The translations under genes were made by a program, and so were the position numbers. Positions 23,580 through 35,582 of a stretch of DNA of 64,000 bases are shown here, piece by piece. Every line of letters begins with the position of its first letter. The first letter of the stretch is position 1. Below the pieces are notes generated by a model. The model was given only the letters and a program-made list of their open reading frames with translations. It ran no database searches and was not told the DNA's origin. Source of the DNA: Tamarix chinensis (lineage: Eukaryota; Streptophyta; Magnoliopsida; Caryophyllales; Tamaricaceae); NCBI GenBank assembly GCA_030549775.1, contig CM060174.1, positions 49,491,707 to 49,555,706 on the forward strand, given 5' to 3'.

Positions 23580-25830
23580 CTAAATGTGATAAATAAATGT
23601 TGTAGATAATACTCCAAGAAGAAGCTTTCTGATTTCAGGGACTCTATCTCATGTGATGATCCATTAGAAAACTAAGTTCTAATATGATATATTTTTATTG
23701 TAGCCTAAATTGTGAATAAGTGGAATCCAAATATCCTTAGTAAAATTACACTCAAAGAAGAGGTAGATATGGGTATCTTAATTCTTATTGCAAAATACAC
23801 ACATAGGATTAACTAAAGGAAATTAATCTATCCATAGTTTATAGTATGTCCATCCAGTAAGACGTAGAGTAAAAGAGTGCCTAGGCAAGTTATATTTTAC
23901 CCAAACAATATGATACCAATTAATAAGTGGATCATTAGGTCAAATAATCTCATACATTTTATATGAGTAGAACTTATTTCCTTGCACTAATTTCGACAAA
24001 TGGCCTAAAATAAAATCATTTCTACATAACTCTATAAAGTTCAATAATATCTTCATTATCTAGGAAGCATTATTTTTTATTCTCATCCTATATATGTCAT
24101 CACTTTTGATATAATAGGTATGAATCCATCTTATCCATAGAAATTAATGTTTAGAATCCATATGCTACAAAAGCTTGCACATTACTACTTTATTTCACCA
24201 CTTAATATTAATGGTGCCTAAGCCTCCTTCCTTTTTTGGCATACAAATCTTATCCCATTCTAGTTCCTAACCAATGATATTTCTTATAGATAGAATGAAT
24301 ATCATGGAAAATAAATTTAGGTAGGGGGAAGGCTAAGCTCTATTAGGCTTGAATACTAAAAAGGACCAATTGAATGAGTTGAATGTTCCCTACATAACTT
24401 TAAAAGTTTTTTTTCTAGGACATTAATTTACTTGTGTATTTTTGAATTAGAGGTTTATAATGTTGTTTTGAAAGATATTTACCATCCAATGATACTCCAA
24501 GGTAAGTGAAGGGTAATTTACCCTCCAAAATATGGAAGTGCTCCTTGATTTCTACCTTTAAGTGTTTAGAACAACAACCTCCAAAGTGGGAGTTAATTTT
24601 TGGAGTATTAATTGACAATCATGAATTAGCAAAAAATGTGTGGAACTTCAAGAATGGATTTGATAGAAGAGAATTATCCTTTACAAAAAAAAATCATATA
24701 CAGACATTAAATTTATATGTTTCAACTCTTTTCACTTAGGTTGAGGAGAAAAATTTGAATTTTCCCAAAGACTTAAGAGGGAGTGGTTCAAATATTCCAT
24801 ATTCAAGACAAAGAGATATGGTTAAGGAGGATTATCTTGTCTCAATCCTCTTTTTTCCTAGGAAGGGTTATGAATTATCCCATTAAATTTTATAGACTAG
24901 CTTACTATCCTAATTTTATATAGTAGCTTACTATCCTTACATAGGTCATAAGAAGTTTCACAAAGTGAATGGGAAAGTGTATACAATAAAGAATGATGTC
25001 GAAGTAATTCTAATGAATAGAGTCATAAGCTCTTTTTTTATATATATAAAGTTTAACATGATTCTTGGAGAGTAATGTTTTTTGTTGTAGCATCTAATTA
25101 ACTCATTTGTGAGAAGATTATTTTCATTGGCTCTTAGTTTTACAAATTTTAATTATGTACTAGCTATCTGGTCTACCATTAACTTTTTCATTCTAGAAGC
25201 ATGGACTATGCATATAAATTTGTATAATGTATTAGAGTACATAATAAGTTGGTAACCTACAGGTTTTGTGGTATTGGGGACCTTATAAGTAAGCTTTTAT
25301 GGTGATGAAATTTAGTGCTTGAGGCATATACATAGTAGTAAAGAACTCAATTATTTCCACTTGTTAATCATCACCTATAATGTGCCAACATTGTTTGAAG
25401 AAGACAGAGTTGTATACACCTAGACTTGGAGATTTTCATTAGCCAAAGAGAGGAAACAATTTTTATTTCCTCTATCTAAATAAAGGTTAGTATTTTATGA
25501 TGATGTTCAATATTTAGAGTACAATCTCAAGATATCACTATAAGATAAAAAGGAATGGAAGGACTCTTATCACCGCCCAATAACTAAGTATAGAAATGCT
25601 CGAAAACATCAAAAATCAATTTTAGATCTATGTGATTGCATCCCTTCTCATCAATACAGGGGTGAAACTAGCTTGCTTGTTTTCCACCATTAACCATCAC
25701 ATGAACATTTTGTATTTCCATCTACAAGGTTTAGCCACTAAATTCTTTCTTTTGATGATTAAAACTCTCTACATATTTAGCTATATGTCTATATTTCTTT
25801 ATGAGCTCAAACTCTTGGACATGTAGCACT
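23580..25830 (-). pseudogene. LINE RT and zf-RVT remnant
   Basis: Near 24850-24780 the frame gives RGLRQDN, then PYLFVLNMEYLNHSL, the RT block after GLRQGDPLSP. The stretch 24618-24415 reads SINTPKINSHFGGCCSKHL, then LPFTYLGVSLDG, the standard plant LINE block after the FADD motif. Lower down YAGNIQLIQLVLFSIQA-like and KKEGGLGTINIKW words lead into a zf-RVT pattern with a Trp-rich block and a Cys/His cluster near 23790. The catalytic FADD segment itself (about 24700) reads as a decayed VYDFFL. Many stops occur. Confidence 0.7.
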
Positions 25831-25989
25831 TGATATGAATGATCCATTGTTATTAATTTTTGGATTTGTTCTAGATAATTCTTAACTTGTGTGATCCTCT
25901 CACTAATTGAACTAAATTTAATCTTGTTTGATTGTTTTAAAGGTTATTTTAGTTACTTAATTTTTTTAATAATAATTGACAATTTGGTA

Positions 25990-26640
25990 CCTATGAATTA
26001 TTTAGTCTAGGTAGTGTGGAATAGTGGGAGAAAGTGCTATCTTCAGTCTGCATGTTATAAAATTTCAATGAAATTTTCCCCTATTTAATACTCAAATCAT
26101 TCTTAACAAGATTTAGCAAATGGTTTGAATTAAGGGGGCTCTAAAGTGAGCATATGTACCTTTAGAGGTATCAAACCATCTTAGATATCATAAAAACCTA
26201 TCTAGTTTATTTGTTGTCCTATCATCTCCCTTTTTCTTATTGAACCATGTGTATAAAGATCCTATCTACCTTAGATTAGTGAGCTGAAGGTTACTAATGC
26301 AGGTCGTAAAATCCTCTATATCTTATTCATTGATTTCTCCTTTACTTTTCTCAAGTTTGTTATAATCTATGTTAAAATCTCCTATAAGCATTTATGGAGA
26401 ATCCCTTGGGTTGTTCTAAACTATCCATTTTCATAGCTCTTTTCTTGAGTGTCCATAATTTGAAGCATAAATGATGGTAAAGAAGTAATGGCATGTATTA
26501 TCAGTGGATAAGACCCTGCTAAATACTCCCTATGCATGTTGAGAATTAACTTGAATTTTCCAATGCTTAGGATCACATCCTAACTGCACTCTCCCATTAA
26601 TATGAATTTTATAATTATGTAACCATTGCCATCTATGCAT
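25990..26640 (-). pseudogene. LINE AP-like endonuclease remnant
   Basis: The minus-strand frame gives HINGRVQLGCDP (about 26600), then FTIIYASNYGHSRKEL (about 26450), the IGDFNIDYNKLEKS motif (about 26370) and SLYTWFNKKKGDDR with KLDRFL (about 26250-26190). These are the central and C-terminal blocks of plant LINE endonuclease, including the GDFN motif. Stops interrupt it. The N-terminal third is missing beyond 26653. Confidence 0.7.
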
Positions 26641-26653
26641 CAATCAATTATTG

Positions 26654-27399
26654 TGATGTGAAATATCATAGATGAATAATCTTCTACAATGGAGGATATT
26701 TATTTTCATGAATTAAGTTGCCATATTATTTTAAGAAGATGGATATGTGAACATGTATTTGATGATTTTGTGCACTTTAGTAGGTTGATATTGATCTAAT
26801 CAAGATCATATCAATTCAATAGAGAAAATAACTTAGTCTTCTCTAGAGAATAGTATTAATCTTCTCCTCACTTGATGAGGAAGAGAAGAAGTGGCTTGAA
26901 AATAGATCTCAAGATGTTTATTCTTTTCATTAGTTGTTCGTTCGTTATAATGTACAACACTCTTTATATACATACCTTAGTTTACTCTTTATTAACCATG
27001 CCCATATATCCAATCTAATTAACAAATATCAACTACATGCACTCCTATAATATATATATAGTAATTACAATGATAAATTACAAACATTACAAAGTATATA
27101 ATAAAATAACAAATATACACAAAAATTTAAGTATGTAACATATTGAATAATTTATTTAATCGCGCTTTGTGTCTTGTAGCTTTGTCTACCATGCATCTTT
27201 GTAATCCTTCTAATACCATTGTCTTGTATACAAGATATCTTTGACGGATTGATATTCTTGCAAAAATATATAATACCTACAAGATTTACTTAACAAAAGA
27301 TTAAAAGTAATATTCAAGAACAATTGGCATAATCTCTAAGTATGCTAACCTTTGTTTTCAATATTTGAAGAGTAATATAGAGGAGAAGCTCCTACATCA
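26654..27399 (-). mobile_element. 3' LTR of element G1
   Basis: The 746-bp segment has ends TGATGTGAAATATC and CTCCTACATCA. The right end, with the neighbouring CTCTCCCCTTG (PPT on the minus strand), aligns with the equivalent junction of G2 near 48996. Internal words also match the G2 LTR (GGTATTATATAT near 27280 on the minus strand). Confidence 0.7.
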
Positions 27400-27419
27400 C
27401 TCTCCCCTTGTAAAGTAGA

Positions 27420-28620
27420 ATTTGTCTTCATATTAGGATCACTATATTAAGGAGATAAAACGCCAATATTGAAAGTCTTAGAAACTCCTCTATAGTGTTC
27501 AGGTAATTCTAATTCATAAATAATATTTCTAAATTTAATTAAGATTTTAAATGTTCCATTAAATTTTGGCATAAGTTTTTTCCCTTAAGTTTGGAAATAT
27601 TTGTTTTCCTATGTGTAAAAAAAATCAAATCTTCCACTGAAAAGACTTGTTGAATTTAATTTTTGTTTTCTTGAGTTTGGTATTTGGCATTAGATTTCTC
27701 TATGTTGTTTTTAATTTTTTTAATGAAGTTTTGTAAAGAATTTGATTCTTTATTTTGTATCATATTATTAATTACAACATATAAATAGGTAAATAAGAAT
27801 TAACCCTATAGACAACTTCAAAGGGACTCGAATGAGTTGAACTAGAGGGAGTCTTATTATAAGAAAATTCAGCATATGATAGTTTTATATTACAATCCTT
27901 AGTACTTTAATTAACTAATCTTCGTAGTAAAGTTCATAAAGTTATATTAGTCACTTTAGTCTAACCATCCATTTGTAGATGTTGAGATGTACAAAAAAAT
28001 TTAACTTAGTACCTAACACATGTCAAAGTGTCTTCCAAAAGTAGCTCAAAAATTTTACTTCTCTATCTGACACTATACTTTTAAGAACTCAATATAACAT
28101 TACTATCTCTTTGAAACATAAATTTTTTACATGAGTTACATCATCTATTTTACTATAAGGTATTAAATGTGCCATTTTAGCAAACATATCTACTACCACT
28201 AGAATAGAATCCTTTCCCCATTGTGTCCTTGGTAAACCTAAGATAAAGTCCATACTAAAACTCTTCCATAGTTGACTAAGAACTACTAAATGAGCATACA
28301 AAAATTCATGGAAAAAACTTTTACTCTTTTCATAGATCACACATCTTCCAACAATAGCTTGTAATAATTTTATCATTCCTGGCTAATAGAAATTATGTTG
28401 TAATATTTCCATGGTTTTATGAATAGTAAAATGACCAGCGACAACCCCTCATGTACTTACTTAAGAATTAAATCATGTGCAATAGAATGAGGTATACACA
28501 ACTTATTAAGTTTGAAAAGACATTCATCTTGTAGAAAATAATTACGACAACTATTATTCATTTTACATGCATTATAGATTTCAAAAAAAACTTCATCTTT
28601 TGCATATAATTCCTTCAACA
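27420..28620 (-). pseudogene. G1 integrase, broken
   Basis: The open part 28376-28089 reads MIKLLQAIVGRCVIYEKSKS, then SMDFILGLPRTQWGKDSIL and VVVDMFAKMAHLIPYSK. This covers the end of the zinc-binding region and the start of the catalytic core of Ty3/gypsy integrase. VSDRE with FLSYFW follows near 28060 with the second Asp. Near 27480 LELPEHYRGVSKTFNIGVLSPY matches the GDYNVSATFNVADLSPY C-terminal block. Stops and frameshifts lie between these segments. The SMDF and VSDR acidic residues are present. Confidence 0.7.
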
Positions 28621-29770
28621 TTTAAAAACCTAATAATTTAGCATCCAATACAAAAAGTATCATAGATCTTCTAGATAAAGCATCTTCAATGATATTTTCC
28701 TTACCATCAAAATGTTTGACCAAAAGCATGAAGGATGGTATGAAACTAACCCATTTGGCATGTATAGGACTAATCTTCTTTTATCCATATAAATATTTTA
28801 AACATTCATGGTTTGAATGCAAAACAAATGGCTTAGGTCTCAAATAATGGCTCTATGTTCCTAGACTTCCTATAATGGCGTAGAATTCTTTCTCCTAGGA
28901 TGAATAATTCAATTTGGCCTCATTTAAGTTTTTTAGCAAAGAATGTAATTTTGTATTTTTCTTATGAGAGCACCTCTTATCCCTACCACACTAGCATCAC
29001 ATGTAACTTCAAAAAGTTTATCAAAGTTTCATAAAGATAATAATGGTACATTACATAGCTTGTCTTTCAAAGTATATAAGGCTTTAGTTATATCCTCATT
29101 CCATTTGAATTCACCTTTCTTCAAGAGTTGTGTTATTGGTGTGGTAATAGTTGAAAACTTCTCACTTCATGAATATCTTTGGGTATTGACCAATCTTGAA
29201 TAGATTGAATTTTATGAGACCCATTTTTATACCTTCACTACTCACAATATATCCAAAGAAAACAATATTCAAAAACATAAAATCACATTTCTCCATTTTT
29301 CCATAGAGTTAAGTTTTCCTTAGTTTATGAAATAACCTCCTTAAGTGAATAAGATGATCATGCTCATTTTTATTGTACACAAGTATATTCTCTATGTATA
29401 CCACAATGAAAATTCCAGGACAAGGTTGAAGAAATTCATTTATTAATATCATAAAAAAACTAAGTGCAATATATAATTCAAAAGGAATCATAATCCATTC
29501 ATAAAGTCCATACTTTGATTTCAATGTAGTTTTCCATTCACCCCCTTACCTTATTCTTATTTGATGATATCCACTCCTTAAATCAATTTTAGACAATAAT
29601 TATACTTCACATAATTCATCTAACATATATGGAAAAATCTATATATGATAGTTATATTTTTCACAGCTCTAAAGTCAATACATATACGCCACGTACCATC
29701 TTTTTTAGGAACATATAATGTAGGCACATAATATGGACTCGTACTTTTTATCATATATCATTTTCATATG
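28620..29770 (-). pseudogene. G1 RT and RNase H, broken
   Basis: RT blocks on the minus strand: KKDGTWRICIDFR (about 29710-29670), SKIDLRSGYHQIRI (about 29600), KYGLYEWIMIPFELY (about 29520-29470) and VVYIENILVYNKNEHDHL (about 29410-29350). The canonical YxDD is replaced by YIEN, so both catalytic Asp positions are changed. RNase H lies at about 29200-28620 with stops. The enzyme is inactive by sequence. Confidence 0.7.
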
Positions 29771-30639
29771 AGTTCTTGTATTTCTCTCTCTAATTACTTA
29801 GCCTATTCTAGATTACATCAATATGCAATTCAATTAGGTAAAAGCACACTAAGCATTAAGTCTATACCATGTTCTATTCTTCTTTTAGGTGGTAATCAAG
29901 GTGGTAAGTCATCAGGAGATAGGCCATGATACTCATTAAGAAGCTAACTTAATTGAGAATTATTGTAATTTTTCTCCCCTTTTAGTTATTCCTTAATAAT
30001 CATAGTATAAAAACTACCTTCTTATTTAATTCATTCTACAATAGCCTTCTCACGAAAAAATAAACTCTTATTATTCTTGACTATGTTCTCATTATCACTT
30101 TTAGAAGGTTTAAGTTTATGCTTTTTCTTATTCTTCTAAACTATATATTCATTATTAATACCAATATAAATAGAAATTCTATCATATTGCCATGGTCTAC
30201 CTTAGAATATGCTACTAGCATCCATAGGAAAAATATCCCATAGAACATCACCATGATAATTACTAATTCAATATATGATTAGAGTTTGATTGGTTACCTT
30301 AAATCCTGTGGAATTATTTAACCGATGAAGAGAATAAGGCTTAGGATATGGTGTTTTCTTCAATCTCAAATCTTTAACCATGCTCTCTTTAGCTATATTA
30401 CAAGATCCACTAACAATAATAACTCAACAAACTATATCTCCCACTCTTCCTTTAGTTTTAAATATCTTTTCTCATTGATTACATTTCTCACTAGCTTGGA
30501 TTTGAATTATTCTTTCCATTACATAAAAATATTTTTCCTCCTCCTCTAATTCACTAGAAATTTATTCAATAGGCTAAAATTTAGGGTCCTCTACACAAGT
30601 ATCCATAGCTTTAATCTTTTTTTATGGATAATAAACATT

Positions 30640-31362
30640 GTTTGGGAAATTCACTAGCAAAATGTATAAATCCTCGGCATTTAAAACATTATCTTATAGA
30701 GACCTAATCAATCAAATTCTTGCCTTTCTCTTCTTGAGTAGATACTTGCTTCTTATCAGCAACCTGTTGTATACATTGTAGTTTGAGTACTTAAGTAGTC
30801 TTTTGTAGATGAAGTACTTTGCTTGGCACGAGGCTTGATGGAGTTAATTTGCTTTTCAAATAGCTTAATCATATCATCAACAGAACCATATAGAAAATTT
30901 TAACTTTGTTTTTAGCCATCATGTTAAGGTCGCCTAGAAATTTAGCACATGGTTGTTCCTTTTTTCTCATGGATATCACATATAAATGCTAATATTTCAA
31001 AAGTTCTCATATATTCCTTAAAACTTAGAAGTCGTTATGTAAGAGCAATAAATCTAATATAATTATATTACTCATACTCTTTAAGTACAAATCCTTCTTT
31101 ACGTTCTTCTTAAGTTTATCCCAAGATTTGGTTTTTGATTATCCTCCTTTTTCCAAAGTTCTTTTCAAATTATCATACCATATCCTAGCAAACTTCTTAT
31201 ACATAAGAGTAGCTAATTTACATTTTGATTCTTCATGATAATCTTTGAAATCAAATATAGCATCTACCTCATTTAACCACTTAAGAAATAAATCAATATC
31301 ATGAAGAACAATTTTAATACCTTTATCTTCTTTTTGATGATTCTTTGGTTGATGGTCATAAA
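30640..31362 (-). pseudogene. G1 gag and zinc knuckle remnant
   Basis: On the minus strand FLKWLNEVDAIFDFKDYHEE (about 31300-31240), then KCKLATLMYKKFARIWYDNL and SWDKLKK (to about 31120) fit the Ty3/gypsy retrotransposon gag domain. A knuckle-like CFKCRGFIHFASEFP lies near 30690, with the last Cys replaced by Phe. The frame is broken by stops. The stretch 29770-30640 between RT and this region probably held the protease, but I cannot read an active-site motif there. Confidence 0.65.
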
Positions 31363-32848
31363 TGATAGATAGAATATATAGACTATTTTCCTGTGTAAAA
31401 ATGTCATTTATTCCTCATTAATTTTATATGATTTAATCTTTTCTCAAGTTTTTCTCTTTTGAATAGATTTTGCAAGAAAAGATAAAAATGAAGAAATTCA
31501 AAGGAGAAATTAACTAAAAGAGGAAATCAAGCAAAGAACACATCAAGAAATATTGAAGAAAGGGAAGAAAAGTTGGAAATGAGGAAAAGATACCAAGAGA
31601 AGTCTGTGCTGAAATTTTAATGGAAGAAGGGTGAAAGAGCAAAGAACACAATACCCCCATGTTTCCTCTAGAAATTAAAATATCAGTTTTATAGAATCTA
31701 TAATTTGGAAAAGAACTTAGAGAAAAACACGGAGGTCCCATGTTTTCCAAAACACGGATAGTGTTTTTCTTAAATTTGGTAACCACTCACATGACCTTTT
31801 TTCTTATTTATTCTCTAACAATTCTGGGTTCGAGAATAAGTTTTTTGGATTTAAAAAGTTAAATGTTCTCTCTTTCTCTATTCCCTCTAGAATGTACTTC
31901 ACAATTCCACCTTTATTTATTTTTCTTGTAGTCAATTGAATAATTGACGGTCTGTAATTCAAGTGATAAGTTCTTCTCCATTCCTTTCTCAATTGCAAGT
32001 TCTGTATTTTGAGTGAATGTAAGTAAAGTTTCTGCAACTACGTTTTCATTTCCCTTGCTTTTTGTGTGTTATTACTTATTTACTAGAGATCATTTGTATT
32101 AATTGTAAGTTATTGCATATAATAGTGTGATCTTAAAATTAAGTTTCAAATATAACAACATAATTTGAAAGTATGATTCTATATGAAATTTAATTGAATT
32201 AATGGATGGAATTGAATGATTTTGTATCATAGATTAAGAATTTAAACTAATTATATTGATCAACTATTTAGTTTAGAACTTAATCTGTACTAGGACAACG
32301 TAATTAATACATAATTATTAATTAACATGTCTAGAGTAGCAAAAAGGTTAATTGTTAATCTTGTCCATTAATTCGTACTTACACAATCCGAGCTTATATG
32401 GTGATGGTTGTAGTTAACTGCTTTCCATTCATAATGATGCCATTAATTGAATCTAGTGTTCGTAACCTAGGTCATTAATTGGTTAGATGATAAATTGAGA
32501 GCTTATTCAATTTATTAGAATGAAGAGAAAGCAAAGAGATGAATTATTATGAGTTTCTAGAGGTCCACATTAAATTATTTATAATCACTCTTTTTCCATA
32601 AGTATTTGATACCTTAATTCCATAATCAATTCATTCCTATCCTCATTCATCAATTAGTAAGAAAAGTATCCTATAGTATATAATTAGTGATAGAATTAAT
32701 GAGATTGTGTAACCGGGGTTCTAACATCAATTATAAAATTATTTATTAAATACTATTCATTGTGGGTTTGACTCCTTCTTACCATTTGCTACGTATTTGG
32801 GAACTAGGATTTATTTATTCAATTTGTTGTGTATACAACAGCGCATCA
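31363..32848 (+). mobile_element. 5' LTR of Athila-1
   Basis: It starts TGATAGATAGAAT and ends GTATACAACAGCGCATCA, directly followed by AATTTTTGG and the PBS. It contains ACACGG...GTGTTT hairpin words at 31640-31770. The whole segment pairs with 42739-44282. Confidence 0.85.
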
Positions 32849-32854
32849 AATTTT

Positions 32855-32872
32855 TGGCGACGTTGCCGGGGA
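32855..32872 (+). other. Primer-binding site, Asp-tRNA type
   Basis: TGGCGACGTTGCCGGGGA is one base from TGGCGCCGTTGCCGGGGA, the PBS commonly found in Athila and Tat group elements. It lies 6 bp after the 5' LTR. Confidence 0.85.
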
Positions 32873-32962
32873 ATGGCATTTATAATCTTTAATGTTTTTT
32901 TTTATGTTGTTTCTTAGTTTTTCTTTCAATAATTTCTCAAAGTGCACTTATCTATTCTTTAA

Positions 32963-34491
32963 TTGTTTATAACCCTCAGGCACTCGCATTTGAGGTTTTT
33001 CAGAATTGATCATCAAGGACAAATCATCTCGCTAAGAGATCCATATTCTTCCTTTCCTATTGCAAACCGAATAAGAAGGAGATTGGAATACCCTAATCAT
33101 ATTCCATTACCTTCTGAAGGAAGTTCCACAGATTTGGAAGAACACCACATAGAGGCTTTATTTAATACACCTTGTTACATCGATGCACCTATGGTAGATC
33201 GAACCTTCAAGGAGCTAGCCGCTCCTATCTTCAACTCTAATCTTTTATGCATTAATTATCTTGCCAAAAATGATACTTGTGAGATCAAACCTGGTTTTAT
33301 ATGCGCTTTACCTATTTTTACAAGATTCAGAGACAACAATTCACTAGGCTCAGGTTGTTTCATTGATCCCAATAAATTTATTAAGGAATTCCATATAGCA
33401 TGTAATAATATGAAACCGAATAGAGTAAGTGTTGAACAAATTAAACTCAAAGATTTTCCTTTTGCTTTGGCAGATGGTGCAAAGGAATGGTTATATGACT
33501 TACCAGTGGGTTCGATGAATACTTAGACTGATATGCAAAAGGTTTTCCTTGAAAAATATTTTCCTTCATTTAGAGCAACTAATAGAACAAAAGAAATTTT
33601 TGGTATTAGGTAAGATAGAGGAGAACCGTTACATGAATATTGGGAACATTTTAAGAAGTTATGTGGTAGTTTCCCTAATCATAAAATTAGTGAGCAGTTA
33701 TTTATACAATACTTCTATGAAGGACTACTAAGGCTAAAAGATTAATTGCTAACATGGCATCTAATTCTCAATATTACATTAGGGGTAATACTTCTATGTC
33801 TCAACAGGTGAAAGAAGCTAATATTGCTGAATTGAAAACACAAGTGTCAAATTTAACAGCTCTTGTAGAGAGAGTTGTGGGTGAAAAAACTCCTTCAAAG
33901 GTATGTGAAATTTGTTCCTTTAATGGGTACCCTACTGATATGTGTCCTACTTTTCAGGAAGAATAACAAGTGAATGTCATTGTAGGACAACATATACCAA
34001 AGAGAAATGATCCATATGCTTCAACATATAATCTAGGATGGAAGGATCATCCAAATATAAGGTATGGAAATAATCAACAAGGTGGTAATTCATATTTCTT
34101 ACCACAAGTTTATCCAAATCAACAAGGATCAAATCCACGTCCCAAATTCTTTCAAGTTCCATCAAATCATCAAAGACCACCATTTCAACCAATACCTTCA
34201 CCACAAGTTCCACAATAATCAAGAGGAATGCCTTTGGAATATTTTGTGAAATCTTTGGTTACTAATACGTTGTAGTTTCAACAAGAAACTAGAAATGGTA
34301 TCAAGAATTTGGAAAATCAATTGAGTCAATTGGCAGATTCCCTTGGGAAATTACAAGCACAAGGGTCCTCAAAATTTCCTAGTCAGACGGAAAGAAACCC
34401 TAAGGAAAATGCTAGTGCTATCACAACTCGAAGTGGAAAACAATTGGCAGGTCCAAAGCAATCAAGTGAAGAGGAAGAAATAAACAAATAA
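32963..34491 (+). pseudogene. Athila-1 gag, broken
   Basis: The first long frame (to 33526) has no ATG at its start. It gives DRTFKELAAPIFNSNLLCIN, KEFHIACNNMKPNRVSVEQI, KLKDFPFALADGAKEWLYDL, then a stop and a frame change to FLEKYFPSFRATNRTKEIFG and the WEHFKKLCGSFPNHKISEQL block, which ends in IQYFYEGLL. This is the Athila gag capsid pattern. A zinc-knuckle segment follows (about 33905), CEICSFNGYPTDMC, in which the usual His is Tyr. Further blocks NPKENASAITTRSGKQL (about 34400) end the gag side. At least four stops or frame changes interrupt it (33524, 33612, 33966, 34275). Confidence 0.85.
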
Positions 34492-34689
34492 GAAGAGGAG
34501 ATAATTATTGAAGAAGAAAATGTTGAAAATGCTCAACAGGTAACTACAGGTAAGTCATCCACTCCTATTAAAGTCCTACTTCTTTTCCCAGCAGGTTAGC
34601 AAGAAACACGAAGCTGAATTATGATAAGGAGATATTTAACATATTTAGAAAGGTCAAAGTTAATCTCCCTCTCATTGATGCAATTAAAC

Positions 34690-35570
34690 AAGTGCTAAGA
34701 TATGCAAAATTCCTTAAGGATTTGTGTATGAACAAAAGGAAACTGAAGGGTGATGAAAAGGTTAGTGCGGGAGAAAATATATCAGCAATTTTTCAAAGGA
34801 AACTTCCACCAAAATGCAAGGATCCGGGTATTTTTACTATCCCTTGCAAGATTGGGAATACAAGGTATGAAAAATGCATGCTTGATTTAGGTGATTCAAT
34901 CAACATCATACCTTTATCTATTTTTAATGCCCTAAGTCTAGGTCCTTTAAAGGAAACTGATGTAGTTATTCAATTATCTGATAAATATAACACATATCCT
35001 AAAGGGGTAATTGAAGATGTCTTAGTTTAGGCAAATGAATTAGTTTTCCTTACTGATTTTTATGTGTTAGATATGCAAGATAATGATTCATCTAATCCTT
35101 CTCCTATATTGTTAGGTAGACCATTCTTGAAAACTATAAGAACAAAAATTGGTGTACATGATGGAGTTTTAACCATGGAGTTTGATGGTGAAGTCATTAG
35201 GTTTAACATATATGACTCCATGCGATACCCTATAGATGGAAAATTAGTATCTATGATTGATGTTACTGAGGATTTAACTGAAAAGGTTTATAAATTATCA
35301 TATGAAGATCCTTTAGAAGTAACCTTAACTCAATGCATAGAAATAGAACACTTAGAAGAACTGAATGAGATGTTTGATATTGAAGAAGAAATCACGGGAA
35401 GATTTGTGGATTTACCATTGGCATTGGATAGACCTTTACCTTTCATAGAGAAAGCACTGGAAGTGGAATTGAAACCTTTACTTGACCCTCTCAAGTATGC
35501 ATTCTTAGGAGACAAGAATACAATTCCCGTTATCATCTCTAGTGACTTAACACCCCAACAAGAAGAATAA
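34690..35570 (+). pseudogene. Athila-1 aspartic protease region
   Basis: The frame reads LPPKCKDPGIFTIPCKIG, then CMLDLGDSINIIPLSIF with the DLG active-site triplet. The residue after it is Asp where Ala is usual. YPKGVIEDVLV ends at a stop (35028-35030). The next frame continues LLGRPFLKTIRTKIGVHDG and FDGEVIRFNIYDSMRYP, the usual C-terminal protease block. The linker towards RT then carries EVELKPLLDPLKYAFLGD, also typical of Athila. Confidence 0.8.
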
Positions 35571-35582
35571 CTTATTAATGTT

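Larger units (their letters stand above)
23318..26653 (-). mobile_element. Plant L1-type LINE, minus strand, 5' end cut by a gypsy insertion
   Basis: On the minus strand the order is endonuclease (about 26640-25990), RT (about 25830-24400), zf-RVT region (about 24300-23580), 3' UTR and a tail seen as a T-run at 23318-23324. The 5' side stops at 26653, where the Ty3/gypsy LTR begins, so ORF1 and the first part of the endonuclease are not here. I could not find them to the right of the insertion either. It is far longer than the plus-strand LINE at 15105-17295 but more heavily mutated. Confidence 0.75.
26654..31362 (-). mobile_element. Ty3/gypsy element G1, chromovirus-like, 5' part missing
   Basis: On the minus strand the order is gag, zinc knuckle, protease region, RT, RNase H, integrase and 3' LTR. 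The LTR (26654-27399) has TGATGT/ACATCA termini and is preceded on its own strand by a purine-rich tract GGGGAG (27400-27412). It inserted into the minus-strand LINE; the left flank TATTG (26649-26653) is one half of the expected target duplication. The gag stops at 31362, exactly where the Athila-1 LTR begins, so the 5' LTR and gag start are not visible. Element G2 (48173-58161) belongs to the same family. Confidence 0.75.

Noticed and set aside
33970..34222. Minus-strand and plus-strand alternative frames over the Gln/Pro/Asn-rich end of Athila-1 gag
   Set aside because: They are shadows of the gag frame, which is supported by the zinc knuckle before it and the SGKQL block after it.
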